Source: Seminavis robusta (lineage: Eukaryota; Bacillariophyta; Bacillariophyceae; Naviculales; Naviculaceae). From it: a stretch of DNA of 21,250 bases. The position numbers and the translations under genes were made by a program. The stretch spans positions 1 to 21,250 of the forward strand of contig CAICTM010001872.1 in NCBI GenBank assembly GCA_903772945.1, in the 5' to 3' direction. The notes beneath the pieces are model-generated. The model saw nothing but the letters and a program-made list of their open reading frames with translations. It did not search any database and was not told where the DNA came from. Positions 17,361-21,250 of the stretch are shown here, piece by piece. Within the stretch, counting starts at the first letter, position 1, and every line of letters starts with the position of its first letter.

Positions 17361-18596
17361 TTACAGTTTCCTACACAACAAGACTGCAGGACCGACTCGT
17401 CCTTCGAGTGCTTGCATCATTGGACTATACATGGATGAATCCAACCACACATACTCCATTTTGGTACTACCATGCTGTTCCATCAGACTGTGCAGCTGCC
17501 ACGCTTTGGGCTCGGCAAACAAGAACAACGCCCCCGGTTTGGCCATGTCAATAATGTCTCTATAAAAGTCATGCCACTTTCCCCTGGTTTCCGTCAACAG
17601 GTAAGATGTCACGTAGAGATCCACACCCCCTTCTTCTTGCAAGAATAGTAGATCCTTGGCTGTTTGATTACAATCCTCCGACAGAGGACGCAGCACGTCG
17701 CCAAACACACAGTCGGCGGATGCCACGTACTTTTGTGGTATTAGAACCCCGTCTATGAGCGGCCTCAAGAATGGTTCCCACTTGTCCATGGTCCAGTCGA
17801 GAAAGATTACTCGATCGACCAAAGTCTCGTCTTTTGGAGTGGCAGCAAAGCACTGCAAGAATTTCACCAATCCCAGGACATCGCAGCCGGGTCCACAACC
17901 AATGCTGCAAATGGATCGGCACGCCAACAGTAGATTCCAGAATTGAGGTGGTTGTTGTCCCAGATCAGCCCGTCTGGGATCCAACTTGCAGAGCGAAGAA
18001 ATGGCCAAACAAGCACGTTCTTGAAACTTTTGGCGCACATAGCCCATGAGTGCTGTTGAATTTTCAAACATGTCCACCGTTTGTGTCCCCTTGGTCATGT
18101 TGATCAAGAGCACTCTGGCCTCGGCTTTTTGGTGATCCTTGATGAGAGTTCCATTGGTTGTATCGCATGCTTTCGGCGTTTTCTCGTAATGCTCTGAGTT
18201 TCCATTTTGTTTCGATTCTAATTGTTTCTCGAGTAGGTCGTAGTAGGTTTGGTAGAGTTCTTCAATGTCATACTGTGCCTTGGCCTGTTCTGCTTCGCTT
18301 TCTCGATGCTCTTTGGGCAGTATAGTACTACTACTTGTGTTGTAGTCGTTTTCCAGTGCCACCAAATTCATTGATTGCGTTTTGAACAGCTCGTTCTCTT
18401 CCTCTCGCAGGAATTGGTCCAACTCGACTCTGGAAAATTGTTCCGTGACGGCATCCTTTCGCATAATGGCTTGATTCAACCGCACTTCCAGTTTCCGTCG
18501 CCTCATTTGACGCTTCAAGAGTCGCTTCAGGCCTCGCTTCTCGCTGAGTTCCCGATCAGTCAGTTCATGGTTGGGCCGGAGAATGTTACTACTCAT
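17361..18596 (-). CDS. Class I SAM-dependent methyltransferase-like protein
   Basis: A 411-aa frame from the minus-strand ATG at 18596 to TAA at 17361. Residues about 11-47 are highly charged and helical (RGLKRLLKRQMRRRKLEVR), and about 101-129 form a second charged helix (YDIEELYQTYYDLLEKQLE). The C-terminal half shows class I methyltransferase features in order: motif I SIGCGPGCD (about 231-239), an acidic end of strand 2 in VIFLDWTMDKW (263-273), GDVLRP (299-304), then VDLYVTSYLLTET (325-337) as strand 4, and a KPGALFLFAEP strand (about 353-363). The substrate is unknown. No targeting peptide is obvious. The gene is divergent from the DUF3128-like gene, and the intervening ~350 bp probably serves both. 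Confidence 0.75.
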   Translation of the reverse strand: MSSNILRPNHELTDRELSEKRGLKRLLKRQMRRRKLEVRLNQAIMRKDAVTEQFSRVELDQFLREEENELFKTQSMNLVALENDYNTSSSTILPKEHRESEAEQAKAQYDIEELYQTYYDLLEKQLESKQNGNSEHYEKTPKACDTTNGTLIKDHQKAEARVLLINMTKGTQTVDMFENSTALMGYVRQKFQERACLAISSLCKLDPRRADLGQQPPQFWNLLLACRSICSIGCGPGCDVLGLVKFLQCFAATPKDETLVDRVIFLDWTMDKWEPFLRPLIDGVLIPQKYVASADCVFGDVLRPLSEDCNQTAKDLLFLQEEGGVDLYVTSYLLTETRGKWHDFYRDIIDMAKPGALFLFAEPKAWQLHSLMEQHGSTKMEYVWLDSSMYSPMMQALEGRVGPAVLLCRKL

Positions 18597-18946
18597 ACTA
18601 TTATATTGGTTTGAAATGGCACATCCCACGCCTTACTTGCATGAATGACGGCGGGCAAGAGGAAAGGCTCCAAAGATGAATGAGGGGAGATGAATGAGGG
18701 GTGAGTGTGTGGTTCGTGGAGCTCGAAATGAAGGGCGAAGAATCTTGCCGGATGTTTGACAGCTTCACTAACTTCAAAGTGAGAAAAGCTTCCCACCTCC
18801 ACAACCGCAACCCCAACACACACCAAAAAACCACCCATTGCCACATCCCACGGCAGCAAGCTCGCACTACACTTACTTGCTCTCTGTCTATAACCATTCA
18901 TTCATTCATTCATTCATTCATTCATTCATTCATTCATCCATTCACC
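18597..18946. promoter_or_regulatory. Shared divergent promoter region
   Basis: About 350 bp separate the two start codons (18596 minus, 18947 plus). It contains GATGAATGAGGGG repeats (about 18674-18702) and the CATT microsatellite next to the + strand start. No TATA box is evident. Confidence 0.5.
18895..18937. repeat. (CATT)n microsatellite in the 5' leader
   Basis: About ten perfect CATT units end nine bases before the ATG at 18947, so they are probably transcribed. Confidence 0.95.
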
Positions 18947-19228
18947 ATGGTCCAACCCAAGGAAGTGGTGGATGTATCCATGTTTTGGGACGAATGGTCT
19001 CGCTGTGTCAGTTCGGGGTATCAACGAGACCAGTATTATCGGCTGGGGAAATTCGACAATTGCGCCAAGCAATGGAATGATTTCAAGACGGCAGGACGTG
19101 CCAAAGTGGCCAAGACGGAAGAAGAAGCCAAGGGCATGCTGGCCAAAACACACTTGTACCAGAGAAAGAATGTGTCGCCAACGGCGGGCGTAATTTGGGA
19201 ACTCAAGGAAACACCTGGATGGGATTAA
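18947..19228 (+). CDS. DUF3128-like small protein
   Basis: A 93-aa protein from ATG 18947 (context CACCATGG) to TAA 19228. Residues 12-50 (SMFWDEWSRC...RDQYYRLGKFDNC...WNDFK) match the DUF3128 / Emi1-like pattern, F-(W/D)-x-x-x-x-C...(H/Q)-x-Y-R-x-G-x-x-x-x-C...(W)-x-D-F-K. Members are small, cysteine-motif proteins, some tied to mitochondria. C20 and C39 are kept with the family's 18-residue spacing, but the third cysteine that normally follows DF-x-x is replaced (TAG instead of a C-containing stretch). The C-terminal part (HLYQRKNVSPTAGVIWELKE) is an extension ending in GWD. Frame upstream of this ATG is open but includes the microsatellite and is not taken as coding. Confidence 0.7.
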   Translation: MVQPKEVVDVSMFWDEWSRCVSSGYQRDQYYRLGKFDNCAKQWNDFKTAGRAKVAKTEEEAKGMLAKTHLYQRKNVSPTAGVIWELKETPGWD

Positions 19229-19284
19229 AGTTGGAATGTTACATTGAATTGGAACAGAGGAGAGAAGAAGAGAGAAGAAGAGTT

Positions 19285-19470
19285 TTAAAGCTCCAGAGGT
19301 TTGGTTGATTCCATCAGAGAGATAATAGTCGATTTCCGATGTGAGGATTGCCCGGTTTCTTTCTGATTTTCATCCTCATGGCATTGATCGTCAATACTTG
19401 CTTCCATGCAGCCTAGTAGAGCGGTCAAGAGAGTCAGAAGGTAGACTAGGCAGGACGACGATTTCAGCAT
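19285..19470 (-). CDS. Possible small secreted peptide
   Basis: 61 codons from the minus-strand ATG at 19470. The N-terminus is a plausible signal peptide (MLKSSSCLVYLLTLLTALLG, cleavage near CMEA-S), followed by a short polar chain with one cysteine (SIDDQCHEDENQKETG) and no domain. It is convergent with the DUF3128-like gene, 56 bp apart. It could be a real secreted peptide, the first exon of a longer gene, or chance. Confidence 0.35.
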   Translation of the reverse strand: MLKSSSCLVYLLTLLTALLGCMEASIDDQCHEDENQKETGQSSHRKSTIISLMESTKPLEL

Positions 19471-19823
19471 GATTTGGCTGCACTTTCTTGTCTCGATCCT
19501 CTAGCTAGCAAGCTATTCAATAGTCATCCGAGCATGTTGGTTTGCAGTGTTGCTTTTGAGCCATGTATGTTGGCTACCTTGGGCGGGTGTAGGTTTTTGT
19601 ACATGGCTGGTGATGCTGCCCGGTTGTCCTCTGCCAAATGCACGCTTCGCTCTCCTGTGACACTGGCTCGAAGCTCAAATTTGATTGTTGGAAGTATTGA
19701 AAAGCCTACAACTCCGATCCTCTTCACCAGCGAACGCACGATAGAGTCTATGGTTCGGACAGCCAATGGAGTCGATCAATCGCGCTCGGCTGGAGCGTCC
19801 CTCAATCGTGGGTGAGTTTAAAA
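19471..19823. other. Gene-free stretch
   Basis: Overlapping frames on both strands have no recognisable domain. Confidence 0.4.
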
Positions 19824-20191
19824 TACGACCCAAATCCGACCCTAAATCTTTGACAACCGACCCTAATTCCATGTAGCAATAGGGTCGGTTTTGAAACCCG
19901 CCCCTAAATCGAAACCCGTCCCTAAATTAGGGACGTTTTTTCAGAATCCGTCCCTAATTTTAGGGTCGGTTTCGAAACCCGACCCTATTTTAGGGTCGGA
20001 TTTCAATGTATTTACCACTCAGTCCCGCTTCCATTTAGGGACGGTTTTCAAACCCGCCCCTAAATCGAAACCCGTCCCTAAATTAGGGACGTTTTTTCAG
20101 AATCCGTCCCTAATTTTAGGGTCGGTTTCGAAACCCGACCCTAAAGAGGAATCCGTCGCTAAATCCGACCCAAAATTAGGGTCGGTTTTCC
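19824..20191. repeat. Palindrome-rich TTAGGGTCGG repeat block
   Basis: About nineteen copies of a 7-8 bp module occur in both orientations (GGGTCGG, GGGACGG, CCGACCC, CCCGTCCC). A 94-bp segment is perfectly repeated at 19894-19987 and 20050-20143, 156 bp apart. Local palindromes such as CGTCCCTAA-A-TTAGGGACG (about 19914-19933) could fold strongly. The arrangement resembles the subterminal repeats of CACTA-type DNA transposons or a palindromic MITE. The long open frame through it only reflects the repeat. Confidence 0.85.
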
Positions 20192-20303
20192 ATATAAGTC
20201 ATGCACGATTGAGGAACGCTCCTGGCGTTCTAAATAAATCGACCGGTTAATAGTGAACCAAACATAGCTTCAGAAGCGAATTTGTAACTTCCCAGCCAAA
20301 ACC

Positions 20304-20378
20304 CCTCCGATGTAAGGCTTAAGAGGTTGGCTTCGAAAGGTTTAGTGGAAGACACTCTCTCAAGCCCTACATCGGAGG
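20304..20378. repeat. Inverted repeat, 17-bp arms
   Basis: CCTCCGATGTAAGGCTT (20304-20320) pairs with AAGCCCTACATCGGAGG (20362-20378) with one mismatch and a 41-bp spacer. Outer bases (AACCC / GGGTT) nearly extend the stem. It is probably part of a transposon end or miniature element. Confidence 0.75.
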
Positions 20379-20995
20379 GTTCATTGGAGGGCAACGCCAA
20401 CAATCTTTCTGAGTGGCAGAAATGTGAGCAACATTTCGCGAACCCGAACGCTAAACCCATGTGTTCGCTATCCCATATTCGCGTGATTGAGCCTTTTGTA
20501 TCCCACAAAGTAAGTCACACAAGAGAGAAAGCATGCGTCCATTCTAAACTTGTGTAGAAACTGTACTAGAGGACGTTATTCTGGAACTAAAGAGACGATC
20601 AACGCCTCTATCGTGCTGTTGTGCTAACGTGGGGAAATACTACTTGAATAGAGGGATCTTGTAGAGGTAGCTACCACCCAACGAGATCAACTGCAACTAT
20701 TCAAGACGAGTGCAAGGTAAATGCAAAGTTCGCTTCTTAGTAATTCATAATCTGTGTTGTGAGCTTTGATTGATGCGATCAGTAAAGCTAGTTGTAGCGT
20801 GTTGGATCAATACATCGTGGTAGTTGATCTTGGTTCATACGGAAGTCAACGTGGTATCTGCGGGAAATGGTTCGTTGGCAGGATGCTTTACTCCTGTCGA
20901 ATACTCCAATTTACCGTGTCCTTTGGTTTCGTTCAGAACGTGTTCTTGCCAGCGTTCTCTGTTCCATCGTGTTGACTCATAAAGCATGACTCAAT
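20379..20995. other. Probable 3' flank or LTR of the minus-strand copia element
   Basis: The region follows, in minus-strand sense, the copia pol stop at 20996, where a 3' untranslated segment and LTR are expected. LTR borders are not clear by eye. CTTGAATAG and CTATTCAAG (20643-20651 and 20697-20705) form a 9-bp inverted repeat. No gene was seen. Confidence 0.35.
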
Positions 20996-21250
20996 CTACT
21001 CACGGATACTCTGAGTCGTGGGAGGAACTGTAACGCTTTCACTCCCCTCAGTGGCGACTGTCGACTCTGAGTGTTTCTTACCGCAATCCTTGGTATCTCC
21101 TGACCAAAACAGTAGTGCATTCAGCATAAGCCATACCGATGTATAGTCCCAGTGTTTGCTGAGGATATCTGCAGGGTTAGTAGATCCAGGGATATGATGA
21201 AATCTCAAGATACTTGCAGCAACAGCTTCCCTAGTACGGTGGTAGGAAAG
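20996..21250 (-). mobile_element. Copia pol C-terminal end (RNase H), partial
   Basis: The minus-strand frame is open from the window edge at 21250 to the stop at 20996. It begins LSYHRTREAVAASILRFHHI and continues with PGSTNPADILSKHW, VWLMLNALLFWSGD and a polar tail. The H-x-x-RE-x-x-A...(F/I)-x-x-I-x-G-x-x-NPADILSKHW...LLFW-x-GDT series is a well-known copia RNase H terminus, of a different lineage from the one at 1447-1656 (which uses CPTxxMxADFxxKPxQG). No stops interrupt the visible part, so this copy may be less decayed. The rest of the element lies to the right of the window. Confidence 0.85.

Noticed and set aside
18701..18946. In-frame extension upstream of the DUF3128-like ATG
   Set aside because: It would translate the CATT microsatellite; the ATG at 18947 has better context and fits the family length.
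19891..20250. 119-codon frame with internal protein repeats
   Set aside because: The repeats mirror the palindromic DNA block and there is no ATG at the frame's start.

Overview
The window looks like a gene-poor, transposon-rich piece of a diatom nuclear genome, probably a pennate diatom. That placement is inference. It rests on three things: Ty1/copia retroelement fragments of the kind abundant in diatoms; a predicted protein carrying the V-x-F...DNP...GPP...GW signature that I recognise from large uncharacterised diatom families; and compact, mostly intronless genes mixed with decayed repeats. There are no bacterial operons, rRNAs or convincing tRNAs.

Layout. 1-1866 is the decayed 3' half of a copia element (reverse transcriptase, RNase H, then a likely 151-bp LTR). 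1867-4237 is anonymous degenerate DNA, but it contains a minus-strand retroelement primer-binding site at 3345-3360. 4238-5175 holds a broken minus-strand gene whose 3' part is tandemly duplicated and which ends beside two adjacent GC-rich hairpins; its upstream side (5475-5535) has two perfect CRE palindromes and a CCAAT palindrome. 6204-8660 is a nest of retroelements: the gag start of one copia element, a compact TRIM-like element with 78-bp terminal repeats and a target-site duplication, and a pol fragment. 8700-9480 ends in an array of AAGTCGCG-type motifs lying directly upstream of the first intact host gene.

Host genes occupy 9.5-19.5 kb: a GT64 exostosin-like glycosyltransferase (+), a cysteine-rich small ORF (+, tentative), a secreted or surface protein with YadA-like head repeats and a C-terminal membrane anchor (-, with a frame break near its start), a CRAL-TRIO-like protein (+), a diatom-type GPP...GW protein (+), a class I methyltransferase-like protein (-), a DUF3128-like small protein (+) sharing a ~350-bp divergent promoter with it, and a possible 61-aa secreted peptide (-). 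These are separate transcription units. The only themes that link some of them are secretory or surface biology (GT64, YadA-like, small peptide) and lipid or mitochondrial housekeeping (CRAL-TRIO, DUF3128).

The right end (19.8-21.25 kb) has a palindrome-rich repeat block resembling DNA-transposon subterminal repeats, and then the C-terminal end of another copia pol on the minus strand, running off the window.

The most interesting signals are the TRIM-like element and its 13-nt primer-binding site, which recurs in a second unrelated-looking retroelement. That site is complementary to the anticodon arm of a tRNA-Asn(GUU), suggesting half-tRNA priming. No defence system, CRISPR array or gene cluster was seen.
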